Source of the DNA: Candidatus Dormiibacter spiritus
GTDB taxonomy: Bacteria > Chloroflexota > Dormibacteria > Dormibacterales > Dormibacteraceae
Direction of reading: 5' to 3'
Length of the DNA stretch: 44,689 bases
NCBI GenBank assembly: GCA_003244185.1
Contig: QHBT01000031.1
Coordinates: 1 to 44,689, forward strand
Shown here: positions 1 through 8,360 of the stretch, one piece after another
How the letters are laid out: each line of letters opens with the position of its first letter
Numbering within the stretch: position 1 is the first letter of the stretch
Made by a program: the position numbers and the translations under genes
The notes under the pieces: generated by a model
The model's input: the letters and a program-made list of their open reading frames with translations, nothing else
Database searches by the model: none
What the model was told of the DNA's origin: nothing

Positions 1-31
1 CCTGCCGGGCCGCCACTTGCCTCGTACTCAT
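1..31 (-). CDS. Partial CDS, N-terminus of an unknown leftward gene
   Basis: An ATG at 31-29 on the minus strand is preceded, six bases upstream, by a perfect Shine-Dalgarno GGAGGT (38-43). The reading frame MSTRQVAARQ stays open to the window edge. Only ten codons are visible, so the product cannot be named. The gene would be divergent from the MmgE/PrpD gene that follows. The call rests only on the start context. Confidence 0.4.
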   Translation of the reverse strand, partial: MSTRQVAARQ

Positions 32-195
32 GCTCGTACCTCCAGGGATTGCCAGTGTCGTTGGGCCCAGCCTGGCTCGTAGACTAACAGGCTGCACATG
101 AGCCGCGCCCAACACACGATCACCCGGGACCTCGGTTCCGGCCGATTGTCCGTTACGTGACCATTTTCAGCCCATCGGAGGATGCCCGCGGATCG

Positions 196-1404
196 ATGTC
201 CATCTCAGCAATTAGGACCCCGACTGGGCTGGCGAGCGCCCTCGCCGGATGGGCTTTTCGGTTCAGACCGGGCGCGGGCGACCAGGAGCTGGCTCGACGC
301 GCGCTTCTCGATACCGTATCGGTGGCGGTGGCCGCCCGGCACGAGCCCGTCACCCAGTTGGCAGGGAGCCTGCCGGAGGCGGCCCACTGGGCCGCGGCGG
401 CACACGCTCTCGACTACGATGATCTACACCTGCCCTCCACCGCCCACATAAGCGCGGTCTGCGTGTCGGCCACTCTCGCAGCAGGAGGTGGCGCTGAGGC
501 CTACCTCGCCGGAGCAGGCGTGATGGCGCGCCTCGGCACCCTGCTGGGCTGGAATCACTACCAGCGTGGCTGGCACGCCACCTGCACCGCGGGGGCGCCC
601 GCCGCGGCGATCGCTGCCGGGATCGCCATGGGGCTCGACGAACCCGGGCTGGCGACCGCCATGGCCCTGGCCGTCCCCTCCGCCGGGGGCGTGCAGCGAG
701 CTTTCGGGACGATGGCCAAGCCGCTCCAGGTTGGCCTTGCCGCGGCCGCAGGCGTTCAGGCGGCCAGGCTGGCCGAGGGCGGCGCGACAGCGGATCCGGG
801 CGCATTGGAGGAATGGATGCGGCTGGTCGGTGGGAGCCCCCAGGGCGACGTGCCTGACTTCCCCGCCGTTCCCGGTGGCCTGGCCATCAAGGTCTACCCG
901 TGCTGCTACGCCCTGCAGCGACCCATCGCCGCGGTGGCTTCGATGGGGCTGGAGGCCGGGCAGATCGCCTGTGTCCGCTGCGTCACCCCGGCCGCAGCCC
1001 TCCAGCCGCTGATCCACCACAGGCCCGTGACTGGCCTGGAGGGAAAGTTCAGCCTTGAGTACGCTGTGGCAGCGGCTGTCCTCGACCACCCTGTCGGGTT
1101 CGCCAGCTTCACGGACGGTGCCGTGCGGCGCCCCGACGCGTTGACAGTGGCCGAAAGAGTTGTAGCGGAAGGTCAGCCGGGAGCCAGCGGTCTCCTCGAC
1201 GGGAAGTTCGTGGCGGAAGTGACTCTCAAGGACGGCAGCCGCAGGAGCACCCATCTCACGGCGCCCACTGGAGCTCCTGCCCGGCCGCCCAGCGTCGAGG
1301 AGTTACACGCCAAGGTGGAGGACTGCTGCGGGGCCCTTACTGACGAGGTCCTGGATCTGGACTGGCGGCTCGCTGGCGACTTCTTCCGGCGGGTCCTGAA
1401 CTGA
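196..1404 (+). CDS. MmgE/PrpD family protein
   Basis: About 402 residues, a member of the MmgE/PrpD family (2-methylcitrate dehydratase, cis-aconitate decarboxylase and relatives), cytosolic lyases of small carboxylates. The N-terminal half is the all-helical domain, with the family's central GWHATCTAGAPAAA segment (usual form G-[FW]-H-x-T) and the following KPLQVGLAAAAGVQAA stretch. The C-terminal half carries KVYPCCYALQRPI, matching the family's K-x-Y-P-x-C motif. I chose the ATG at 196 because GGAGG lies upstream at 177-181, although the spacing is long. A GTG at 157 is in frame but has no ribosome site. The gene runs towards the truncated homologue at 1513-2220. The substrate is unknown. 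Family assignment is firm. Confidence 0.85.
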   Translation: MSISAIRTPTGLASALAGWAFRFRPGAGDQELARRALLDTVSVAVAARHEPVTQLAGSLPEAAHWAAAAHALDYDDLHLPSTAHISAVCVSATLAAGGGAEAYLAGAGVMARLGTLLGWNHYQRGWHATCTAGAPAAAIAAGIAMGLDEPGLATAMALAVPSAGGVQRAFGTMAKPLQVGLAAAAGVQAARLAEGGATADPGALEEWMRLVGGSPQGDVPDFPAVPGGLAIKVYPCCYALQRPIAAVASMGLEAGQIACVRCVTPAAALQPLIHHRPVTGLEGKFSLEYAVAAAVLDHPVGFASFTDGAVRRPDALTVAERVVAEGQPGASGLLDGKFVAEVTLKDGSRRSTHLTAPTGAPARPPSVEELHAKVEDCCGALTDEVLDLDWRLAGDFFRRVLN

Positions 1405-1512
1405 TCGGAATCGGGGAAGAGACCGCCGACCGCCGCTGAGACGTCCTCACGGGGAGGACGAGAGTCACTCCCGGATCTCTCGACAAAGGTCGAATACCGA
1501 CGGCCGAAGACT

Positions 1513-2220
1513 TCAATCTGCGACAAGCAATGCCGCTAGCTCGCGCACGTTGCGGACAGATGAAGGGTCGAGCAGGAGTCCGCACAGTTGCGCGGCGCGG
1601 GACCCGCCGAGAATCGGTGCCATCAAATCCTCGGCCTTGGCGCTAACCTCGCCCGGTGTCATCGGGTTGGACACTGTGCCGCGAACGCTTTCCACCCTTT
1701 GGGACACGCGTCCCCGGCCCCCGCTGAGGGTGAGCGTGAGAATGGCCTTGCGGCCTCCCAGCAGGGCGTCATCAGGGATGAGCTCACTACGTCGGATGAG
1801 CCGCTGCATGCTCGGGTCGCGTAAGCGCGCGTCATCATGGGCCAGGACGAACGTGCAACTGCCGTCCAGGAGCGTGGCGGCGACCAGGTACTGCACGTTG
1901 ATGTCAGCCATCGAACGGTTGTCGACCACGCGGGCCAGGTCCGAAGACAGGCGAATCTCGATGCCCTCGAGCTCATCCGTCGCGAACGGGCCGCTATGCT
2001 GCACGACCAGTTCCTCGGCCGCCTGCACGGCCGCCTGAGCCGGGGAACCAACGCAGTAGCGCTTGATGTTGGTCTCCGTGACCTCAAAGCGCGTACCCAA
2101 CTCGGCAGAGATCTCACTGCGACGCGGGTTCGGGCCGGTGGCGTCAAGAAAGTTGGGATGTCCGCTGAAGACATCGTCGACCCCGTCCGAACCGCCCGCG
2201 ACCATGCGCGCCGCGAGCAC
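1513..2220 (-). pseudogene. 5'-truncated MmgE/PrpD family gene
   Basis: The 235-codon frame aligns only with the C-terminal half of MmgE/PrpD proteins. It begins near the segment that precedes the K-x-Y-x-V region (here IKRYCVGSPAQAAVQAA) and runs through the C-terminal domain to a normal-looking end. The roughly 200-residue helical N-terminal domain is missing. An in-frame TAA lies five codons upstream of the apparent GTG start. The 162 bases between this frame and the stop of the upstream SDR are too short to hold the missing part in any frame. It is the last gene of the leftward hisD-like/lacI/SDR operon. It is most likely a deletion remnant, although a shortened product cannot be excluded. 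It is not a copy of the intact gene at 196-1404, from which it differs widely. Confidence 0.7.
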
Positions 2221-2382
2221 GCCCTGGCTGGCCGGTTATATCTCGACAGGGTGACAGCCGGCGACGAGGCGTTCCCCCGGCCCCACACCTCGGTCAACCA
2301 GCCAACCCAGGAGGACAACGCGTGAGGCCCGGCGAGGCAGTCAGTCTCTTGTCGGCGGGCGGTTGTCCGGGATAAGCCTCGT

Positions 2383-3134
2383 CTATTGAGCGGTCCAGCC
2401 CCCATCGACTGCCAGGATGTGACCTGTGACGAGGCTGGCATCGTCGGAGAGCAGAAAACAGATGGCGGCGACCACTTCGTCGACTTCACCCAGGCGGCCG
2501 GCCGGGATTCGAGAGAGGACCGCCTGCAAAAACTGCTCATCCCGGAGCACTGGCTCAGTCATCGGCGTCCTGACGAATGTCGGCGCAACAGCGTTGACCC
2601 GGATCCGGTGAGGGGCCCACTCCAGCGCCAGGGCCTTGGTCAACCCGTTGACAGCGTGCTTACTGGCGCAGTAGGGGGCTCGGCCGGGATATCCGACTGC
2701 TCCCAGCTGGGAGGAAAGCGTCACCACTGCAGCCGGCTGCCCGCCTGGAATGACTCTCTTGGCAAAGGATCTGCAGGCCAAGAGAGTGCCGAGGACGTTG
2801 ACCTCGAGGATGGCGGCCATGTCCTCGACGGGGACCTCCACCAGAGGTGCGGGGCGGTTGATCCCAGCGGCTGTGACCACCAGGTCTGCAGGCCGCGGCC
2901 CACTGCTTCGAAAGCGGCCTCCAACTCCGCTGGGTCGCAGACGTTAGCCGGCGCGACTGACGCGCGACCGCCGTTCAAGCGGATGGTCTCCGCCACGTCC
3001 TCCAGCTCGGAGCGGGTGCGGGAGACCAGCGTCACCTCGGCTCCGGCGCTGGCGAGAGCTATTGCCGCGCCTCGACCGATGCCACGGCCTGCGCCGGTGA
3101 TGACCGCGCGCCGACCTGCGAAGGATCTGCTCAA
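2383..3134 (-). pseudogene. SDR family oxidoreductase, interrupted by a one-base frameshift
   Basis: Two overlapping minus-strand frames together make one classical short-chain dehydrogenase of about 250 residues. The first (from 3134) has the NAD(P)-binding TGAGRGIGRG motif near residue 14. The second holds AAGIN, the catalytic Ser in TLSSQ, the YCASK Tyr-Lys pair, and the C-terminal TGHILAVDGGW. The frames switch near 2891, where GGCCTGCAG would restore GPADLVVTAAGIN if read as GGCCCTGCAG. One base is therefore missing. The TTG start at 3134 overlaps the stop of the LacI gene (TTGA), indicating translational coupling. The product would be a dehydrogenase of the local pathway. The lesion may be real or a sequencing error in a C/G run. 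Confidence 0.8.
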
Positions 3135-4207
3135 AGTCGGCCCTTGGGCGGGGGTCCGAGGGTGCTGCGGATTACCACTAGTGGCTCAAAAACCGCGCGA
3201 CGCACCTGGCCTGGCTCGCTTCTTCCTTCAACTCGATCCACCAATAGTTGAGCTGCAGTCCTGGCCATCTCCTCCATCGGTTGATGAACTGTGGTCAGCT
3301 GGAAGACGTCCCAACCGGCCATGGGCAGGTCGTCGAAGCCCACCAGCGAGACCTCGCCTGGCACCTCAATGTCGCGCCGGCGAGCTGCGTTCAGGGCCCC
3401 GATGGCGATCGTGTCGTTGCCGCAGAAAATAGCTGTGGGCGGCATTGGCAGCTTCATCAACCGCTCCATTCCCGAAGACCCGGTCTCGACCCCATAGGGT
3501 CCCCGGCACACCAACTCGTCGGGCAGTTCAACGTCTGCCACGCCTAGCCCTGCACGCAGGCCGCGCTCGCGATCGCGGCCGGTGCTGGTCTCGGCAGGCC
3601 CGAAGATGGCGCCCACCCTTCGGTGGCCATGCCGCAGGATCTCGGCCGCCATCAGGGAAGCACCCAGCGCGTTGTCGACCACTGCGCAGTCGCCGCCGAC
3701 ATCGTCACTGACGCGAACGAGGAACACGAACGGTAACCCGCGCCTGGCCAGCTCCCGGGGGATGGCCGAACCGAGCAGGGTCGTGGTCAGAACTATGCCG
3801 TCAGTGGAGCGGTCGAGAAGTCGGTCGAGCGCCAGCTGGTCGTTCTCTCCACCCTCCAGACGCTCCATGAAGAGCACCATCCGATAGCCGAGGCCGGCCA
3901 AAGCGTCGTGTAAGGGGGCCACCACATGCGGATAGAAAGGGTTCTCCAGGTCGGTGACCGCCATACCGACTGTCCGCGTCAGCCGGGTGACCAGGCTGCG
4001 CCCGAGGTGGCTGGGGGTGTAGCCCAGCGCCTTGGCCACCTCCAGCACGTGCGCTCGCTTCGTCTGGGAGAGGCGAGCATCATTGCGGAAGGCCCGGGAG
4101 ACAGTGGATTGTGAGACGCCAGCTGCTCGCGCCACGTCGTGGCCCGTCACGCTCGCCAGCGCCGCTGCGCTGAGAGATCGGACAGCGTTTACGGGCTTCG
4201 GCGGCAT
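3131..4207 (-). CDS. LacI/GalR family transcriptional regulator
   Basis: A LacI-family repressor. The N-terminal helix-turn-helix is plain (TGHDVARAAGVSQSTVSRAF), followed by the hinge-helix region with SQTKRAHVLEVAKALGYTP. The periplasmic-binding-protein-like effector domain follows (GMAVTDLENPFYP, IFCGNDTIAIGAL, VSLVGFDDLPMA). The start is uncertain. The ATG at 4207 places the HTH near residue 22. The ATG at 4282, with GAGG upstream, would overlap the hisD-like gene and add a low-complexity leader. The stop overlaps the TTG start of the SDR. The gene sits inside the operon it probably controls, and the likely operators are the TGACTACGTA sites at 5537 and 5661. The effector is presumably the transported substrate or an intermediate. 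Confidence 0.9.
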   Translation of the reverse strand: MPPKPVNAVRSLSAAALASVTGHDVARAAGVSQSTVSRAFRNDARLSQTKRAHVLEVAKALGYTPSHLGRSLVTRLTRTVGMAVTDLENPFYPHVVAPLHDALAGLGYRMVLFMERLEGGENDQLALDRLLDRSTDGIVLTTTLLGSAIPRELARRGLPFVFLVRVSDDVGGDCAVVDNALGASLMAAEILRHGHRRVGAIFGPAETSTGRDRERGLRAGLGVADVELPDELVCRGPYGVETGSSGMERLMKLPMPPTAIFCGNDTIAIGALNAARRRDIEVPGEVSLVGFDDLPMAGWDVFQLTTVHQPMEEMARTAAQLLVDRVEGRSEPGQVRRAVFEPLVVIRSTLGPPPKGRL

Positions 4208-4247
4208 CGCTGTGGGATCCGTTACTGCGGGTCCCGAGGGCTTGGCG

Positions 4248-5513
4248 TTAGCGGTTGACGCGGAGGTCACAGGTGCGAGCATGCGCCTCGAAGTTCTCAA
4301 TCCGGCACTGGCGTGCGCAGACCTCGCCGATCATCCTGCTGGCCGCCGGGCTGCACTCCTGATAGGTCACGGTCTTGAGGAACTTGCCTACCCAGAGACC
4401 GCCCGTGTATCTGGCTGCCCCCGCCGTGGGCAGGATGTGGTTGGTCCCGATCGTCTTGTCGCCATAGGCGACTGTGGTCTCCGGGCCGAGGAAGAGGGAC
4501 CCGTAGTTGCGAAGCTGCTGCAGATACCACCGAGGATCCTTCGTATGAACCTCGACGTGCTCGAAGGCCAGCTGATCCGCCTCGCGCGCAGCCTCTTCGT
4601 GACTGGCCACGACCCGAATCTCGCCCCTGTCCCGCCACGCCACCGACGCGACGTCAGCAGTCGGCAGGTCGCTCAGCTGGCGTTCAACCTCGCCAGTCAC
4701 AGCCTCTGCCAGCTTTTCCGAGGTTGTCAACAGGACCGCCGGCGAGGTGGGCCCGTGCTCCGCCTGACCAAGCAGATCCGCGGCCACCATCTCAGGTTCC
4801 GCTGTCTCGTCAGCAATGACGAGGATCTCCGTCGGACCGGCCAGCAGGTCGATGCCCACTACGCCGAAGAGCTGACGCTTGGCCTCCGCCACGTAGGCGT
4901 TGCCGGGACCGACCAAAAAGTCCACGGGATCAATGCTCTCGGTGCCCAGAGCGAGCGCAGCTATCGCCTGGACTCCGCCGAGGATAAGTATCTCGTCAGC
5001 ACCGGCCAGGTGCATAGCCGCCACCGTAGCCGCTGGTGCCGCGCCCCCCAGGGGCGGCGTGCAGGCAACCACCCGCTCCACGCCGGCCACCTTGGCGGTG
5101 ATCACGCTCATGTGCGCCGAGGCCACCATCGGATAGCGCCCACCTGGAACGTAAGAGGCCGAACTGGCCACCGGCAGGTGACGATGCCCCAGCGTAACTC
5201 CGGGCAGGGTCTCCACCTCCAGGTCGGTCAGGGTCGCGCGCTGAGCCTGGGCGAACCGCCGGACCTGATCCTGGCAGAACCTGATGTCCTCGATCACCTG
5301 GGGCGGAACCGAGCCGACCAGCTGCTCCACCTGAGCTGGCGAGAGCCGAAAACTCTCAGGCTCCCAGCGATCAAAACGCGCCGAGTACTCGCGGACTGCC
5401 GCGTCCCCCCGAGTTCGGACCTCCGTGATGATCGATTCCACGGTGCTGCGCACGTCGGGGTCGCCGCCGAGCGGGGCGGCCGGCAGAGCGGGCGATTTCA
5501 GGACTGAGCTCAT
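4248..5513 (-). CDS. Histidinol dehydrogenase-like NAD-dependent alcohol dehydrogenase
   Basis: A 421-residue member of the HisD superfamily. The zinc and catalytic residues of HisD are all visible: Gln and His in [10 protein letters not shown], the Glu-His pair in AFEHVEVH, Asp in [14 protein letters not shown], and the C-terminal His in [11 protein letters not shown]. Nevertheless, no other histidine-synthesis gene is nearby, and the [17 protein letters not shown] segment looks like the HpsN-type branch that oxidises small diols or alcohols to acids. It probably oxidises a primary alcohol in two NAD-dependent steps. The ATG at 5513 is preferred over 5519 because GGAGG lies six bases before it. 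It is the first gene of the leftward operon with LacI, SDR and PrpD. A paralogue lies at 10610-11947. Confidence 0.85.
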   Translation of the reverse strand: MSSVLKSPALPAAPLGGDPDVRSTVESIITEVRTRGDAAVREYSARFDRWEPESFRLSPAQVEQLVGSVPPQVIEDIRFCQDQVRRFAQAQRATLTDLEVETLPGVTLGHRHLPVASSASYVPGGRYPMVASAHMSVITAKVAGVERVVACTPPLGGAAPAATVAAMHLAGADEILILGGVQAIAALALGTESIDPVDFLVGPGNAYVAEAKRQLFGVVGIDLLAGPTEILVIADETAEPEMVAADLLGQAEHGPTSPAVLLTTSEKLAEAVTGEVERQLSDLPTADVASVAWRDRGEIRVVASHEEAAREADQLAFEHVEVHTKDPRWYLQQLRNYGSLFLGPETTVAYGDKTIGTNHILPTAGAARYTGGLWVGKFLKTVTYQECSPAASRMIGEVCARQCRIENFEAHARTCDLRVNR

Positions 5514-5536
5514 GCGCATCCTCCTTCAACAGGTAG

Positions 5537-5550
5537 TGACTACGTAGGCC
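5537..5550. promoter_or_regulatory. Candidate LacI-family operator, site 1
   Basis: TGACTACGTAGGCC contains the 8-base palindrome CTACGTAG with a central CG, as in LacI-family operators. It shares its first ten bases with site 2, 124 bases away. It lies just upstream of the hisD-like gene, downstream of a possible minus-strand -10 (TAGGAT, 5577-5572). The repressor is presumed to be the LacI-family protein of the same operon. Confidence 0.5.
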
Positions 5551-5616
5551 CAGTCTGACAGACCGGGCGCCATCCTACAAGGTCCCTTTCCTCTCTGCGC
5601 AGAGCAGCCGCGCAGG

Positions 5617-5646
5617 TTGACAGACCAAGCTGGCTGATGCTAGGCT
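5617..5646 (+). promoter_or_regulatory. Candidate sigma70-type promoter for the cupin/ABC operon
   Basis: A perfect -35 TTGACA (5617-5622) is separated by 18 bases from a weak -10 TAGGCT (5641-5646). The expected start site falls just before operator site 2, so a repressor bound there would block initiation. Confidence 0.45.
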
Positions 5647-5660
5647 CAGTGACACGTTGA

Positions 5661-5674
5661 TGACTACGTATGCA
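5661..5674. promoter_or_regulatory. Candidate LacI-family operator, site 2
   Basis: TGACTACGTATGCA fits the dyad TGNNTACGTANNCA exactly, with the central CG typical of LacI-family sites. It repeats the ten bases TGACTACGTA of site 1 in the same orientation. It lies immediately downstream of the promoter at 5617-5646 and 55 bases before the cupin start. Confidence 0.55.
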
Positions 5675-5729
5675 CAGAGTGCGAGGCCGGAATCACTTCA
5701 GGGGCTCCCGAGGGCGGGAAAGACCGTTC

Positions 5730-6347
5730 ATGACGGTTAGGACGGTCAACGCCGACCCGATGGAGGGACGCATCGCGCGCTTCAACGATCTGCAGCGGAA
5801 CGGCACCTCGATCATGTTCATCGACAGCGTCCTGCCGGGTCACTACCGGATGAACTACTCGGTGATCGGCGACACCGCATCCGAGAACCCTGACTTCAAG
5901 CCCATGTTGACCATCCCGCACCGGTTCCAGATCGGGATGTTCGAAGCACCCCCCGGCAACGGTCCGGGCTGGCATACGCACACCTACGTTGAGCTGTTCG
6001 TGCCTCTCACCGGGCGCTGGCGCTTCTGCTACGGGACCAATCCGGACGACCCCGACGACATCGCCGGCGAGGCAGTGCTCGAACCCTGGGACACTATCTC
6101 GTTCCCCGCCGGCCTCTGGCGCCGCTTCGAGAACATTGCGCAGACCAACTCCTGGGGTTTCGCGGTCCTGGACCCGCATGAGGCCTTCGCTGGCCGGGAT
6201 CCCATCTGGCCGGCCTGGCTCGAGACTCTGGCTGCTGAACGGGGCTTGCGAGCCGACGAACACGGGCGCATGGTGAAGCCGGCCAATTTCGGGGAGCTCG
6301 AGCGCGAGGTGGCAGCGAAGATTCGGCAGACCGCTGGAGAACGCTGA
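5730..6347 (+). CDS. Cupin domain-containing protein
   Basis: About 205 residues with one cupin fold. The first metal-binding motif is GWHTHTYVELFVPLTGRWRF (His, His, Glu). The second is represented by the SFPAGLWRRFEN strand, which lacks the usual His and has Trp-Arg-Arg instead. The role is unknown. Cupins in such clusters are often isomerases, dioxygenases or sugar-acid binding proteins. The ATG at 5730 is chosen because the longer frame starts inside operator site 2. It is the first gene of the rightward unit leading to the ABC transporter, divergent from the hisD-like gene. Confidence 0.75.
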   Translation: MTVRTVNADPMEGRIARFNDLQRNGTSIMFIDSVLPGHYRMNYSVIGDTASENPDFKPMLTIPHRFQIGMFEAPPGNGPGWHTHTYVELFVPLTGRWRFCYGTNPDDPDDIAGEAVLEPWDTISFPAGLWRRFENIAQTNSWGFAVLDPHEAFAGRDPIWPAWLETLAAERGLRADEHGRMVKPANFGELEREVAAKIRQTAGER

Positions 6348-6417
6348 TGTTGCCCATGAGGTACAGGCTCACGACCGACCACGCTGATCGCCCATGACAA
6401 GAACTGGAGGTGGGCCC

Positions 6418-6534
6418 ATGACCGCTGTGCTCAAAGCCGAGCGAATCACCAAGCGCTGGAACGGAGAGTCGAGTCGAAGGTCAGGCAGACGACTGATAGC
6501 CGCAAACCTGTTCACACCGGAGTCAGCCAGTTGA
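6418..6534 (+). pseudogene. 39-codon ORF resembling the N-terminus of an ABC ATPase
   Basis: ATG at 6418 has a good ribosome site (GGAGG about seven bases upstream). The peptide begins MTAVLKAERITKRW, the form of the first beta strand of sugar-type ABC ATPases (compare LLEASGIVKRY in the next gene). It then turns into unrelated residues and stops at 6534. No Walker A follows. The stop overlaps the TTG start of the real ATPase (TTGA). It looks like the remnant of an earlier ATPase gene, possibly now working as a short coupled leader. Confidence 0.5.
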
Positions 6535-7292
6535 GCACCTTGCTTGAGGCGTCTGGGATCGTGAAGCGATACGGTCACGTCACCGCCCTCCAGGGCGCTG
6601 ACTTCTCCGCCAACGCTGGAGAGGTTGTGGCACTGATCGGAGACAACGGAGCCGGAAAAAGCACTCTGGTCAAGGTGCTCTCAGGCGTTGTCGCGCCGGA
6701 TGAGGGCACCATTCAGATCAAGGGGAATCCGGTGACCCTGGGTTCTCCACTTGGCGCTCGAGCGTTCGGCATCGAGACTGTATTCCAAGACCTGTCCTTG
6801 GCCCCCGACTTGGGCCCGGCCGAAAACGCGTTCGTCGGCAGAGAGCTGATCAAGCCAGGGCTGCTCGGGTGGTTTGGCGTCCTCGACAGCGCCAAGATGC
6901 GACGGCAGGCGGCCGATGCGTTCATGTCCATGGGCACCAATCTGATGACGCTTCTCGACGAGCCGGTCGCCACCATGTCGGGCGGCCAGCGGCAGAGTGT
7001 CGCCATCTGCCGCTCGATCATGTGGGCCAGCGAGGTGCTCTTCCTGGATGAGCCGACCGCCGCGCTCGGAGTTGTCCAGACACGCAATGTGCTCGATCTC
7101 GTGCGCCGGGTGGCGGACCGGGGCGTGGCGGTCGTGCTGATCAGTCACAACATGCAGCAGGTACTGGAGGTGGCCAATCGGATTGAGGTGTTGCGCCTCG
7201 GTCGCCGGGTGGCGCAGTTCAACGCTGCCGGGACCAACATCGAGCAGCTGGTCGGCGCTATGACGGGCGCGCTCGACAGGTCGGCGGCATGA
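6531..7292 (+). CDS. Sugar ABC transporter ATP-binding protein (single-domain)
   Basis: A 253-residue ATPase of the monosaccharide (CUT2) type. It has Walker A GDNGAGKST near residues 37-45, Q-loop VFQDLSLAP, signature MSGGQRQ, Walker B VLFLDEPTAAL and the switch His in ISHNMQ. It holds one nucleotide-binding domain, half the length of RbsA-type proteins such as that at 34897-36462, so it would act as a homodimer, as FrcA does. The TTG start overlaps the stop of the small upstream ORF. The stop overlaps the permease start (ATGA). It energises uptake of the substrate of region A. Confidence 0.9.
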   Translation: MSTLLEASGIVKRYGHVTALQGADFSANAGEVVALIGDNGAGKSTLVKVLSGVVAPDEGTIQIKGNPVTLGSPLGARAFGIETVFQDLSLAPDLGPAENAFVGRELIKPGLLGWFGVLDSAKMRRQAADAFMSMGTNLMTLLDEPVATMSGGQRQSVAICRSIMWASEVLFLDEPTAALGVVQTRNVLDLVRRVADRGVAVVLISHNMQQVLEVANRIEVLRLGRRVAQFNAAGTNIEQLVGAMTGALDRSAA

Positions 7293-8335
7293 CCCTGTCC
7301 CAGAGCGACAGAACCGATTCGGCCCCCGCGGAGCAAGCGGCAGTCTCGGCACCTCCGCCAATACGCAGGCGGCCTCTTCGGCGCCTGCTGACGACCTCGC
7401 CCGTATTGATGAGCGCGGTCCTGCTCTTCCTGGTGATCGTTTTCTCCGCCATCCGACCAGACGCCTTCCCCAGCCTGGCCAACGCGCAAAACGTGGTCAT
7501 GGATGCAGCCGCCCTGCTGGTCATGGCGGTGGGCATGACCTATGTGATGATCGCCGCCGGGATCGATCTGTCGGTCGGCTCAGTGCTCGTTTTCGCCGGC
7601 GTCTGCTCGGCCAAGGTCATGGGCGCCATGGGCGCAGACAATTGGGGGACTGTTTTGGCCGGCCTCGTAGTGGCGCTGGCGGCGGGCCTCGCCTGGGGCT
7701 TATTCAACGGCCTGTGCATCACCAAGCTTCGCGTTCCCGCCCTGATCACAACACTGGGCACTTTGGGCGCCGCCCTCGGCGCCGCCAATCTGGTAACCCA
7801 TGGCAACGATGTTCGGACCGTGCCGCTGACACTCATCGAGTTCGGCGTGGGCGGCCCTCTTGGCCTCAGCTGGATCGTCTGGGTTGCGATAGCTGTGGCC
7901 ATCGTCGGAGGCCTGGTCCTGGCCCGAACTCGATTCGGTCGTCACACTTACATCATCGGTTCCAACGCCGAGGCCGGGAGGCGGGCTGGAATCAATGTCG
8001 ACAATCACCTGCTGAAGCTATATGGGCTGAGCGGCCTCCTCGCGGGCTTGGCGGGATGGCTGTCCTTGGCGCGTTTCGCCACCACGACCATCGCCGGTCA
8101 CAGCACTGATGTGCTGGCAGTGATCACTGGCGTGGTCCTCGGTGGAACGAGCCTCTTCGGCGGCTTCGGGACGGTCGGAGGCACAGTCATCGGAATCCTC
8201 ATTCCGACGGCTCTCTCGAACGGATTCATCATCGTCAACGTCGAGCCGTTCTGGCAGGAGGTTGCCACCGGATTCATTCTCATCGCGGCGGTGTACGTCG
8301 ATCAGATCAAGCGCCGGGCCCGGGAGCGAGCCTGA
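7289..8335 (+). CDS. ABC sugar transporter permease (RbsC/FrcC type)
   Basis: A 348-residue inner-membrane permease of the BPD_transp_2 family. It has about eight to ten hydrophobic segments after a charged cytoplasmic N-terminus of some 40 residues. Family signatures include the AAGIDLSVGSVLVFAG segment and IIGSNAEAGRRAGINV, the cytoplasmic loop that meets the ATPase, plus VVLGGTSLFGGFGTVGGT near the end. It is coupled to the ATPase by ATGA and followed after 25 bases by the binding protein. It forms the channel for a monosaccharide-like or polyol-like solute. Confidence 0.92.
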   Translation: MTLSQSDRTDSAPAEQAAVSAPPPIRRRPLRRLLTTSPVLMSAVLLFLVIVFSAIRPDAFPSLANAQNVVMDAAALLVMAVGMTYVMIAAGIDLSVGSVLVFAGVCSAKVMGAMGADNWGTVLAGLVVALAAGLAWGLFNGLCITKLRVPALITTLGTLGAALGAANLVTHGNDVRTVPLTLIEFGVGGPLGLSWIVWVAIAVAIVGGLVLARTRFGRHTYIIGSNAEAGRRAGINVDNHLLKLYGLSGLLAGLAGWLSLARFATTTIAGHSTDVLAVITGVVLGGTSLFGGFGTVGGTVIGILIPTALSNGFIIVNVEPFWQEVATGFILIAAVYVDQIKRRARERA

Positions 8336-8360
8336 GACACAAAAGGGAGACAAGAATTAC

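Noticed and set aside
2386..3432. Plus-strand open frame (348 codons) opposite the SDR and LacI genes
   Set aside because: Antisense shadow in GC-rich DNA; the minus strand carries clear SDR and LacI motifs.
4032..5507. Long plus-strand open frame (491 codons) opposite the hisD-like gene
   Set aside because: It is the antisense shadow of a well-conserved enzyme. Its translation has no recognisable motif and it lacks a ribosome site.
4248..5513. Assigning the locus to dihydroxypropanesulfonate degradation because of HpsN likeness
   Set aside because: No sulfolactate sulfo-lyase, sulfite exporter or related gene is present. The HpsN-type branch includes enzymes with other substrates.
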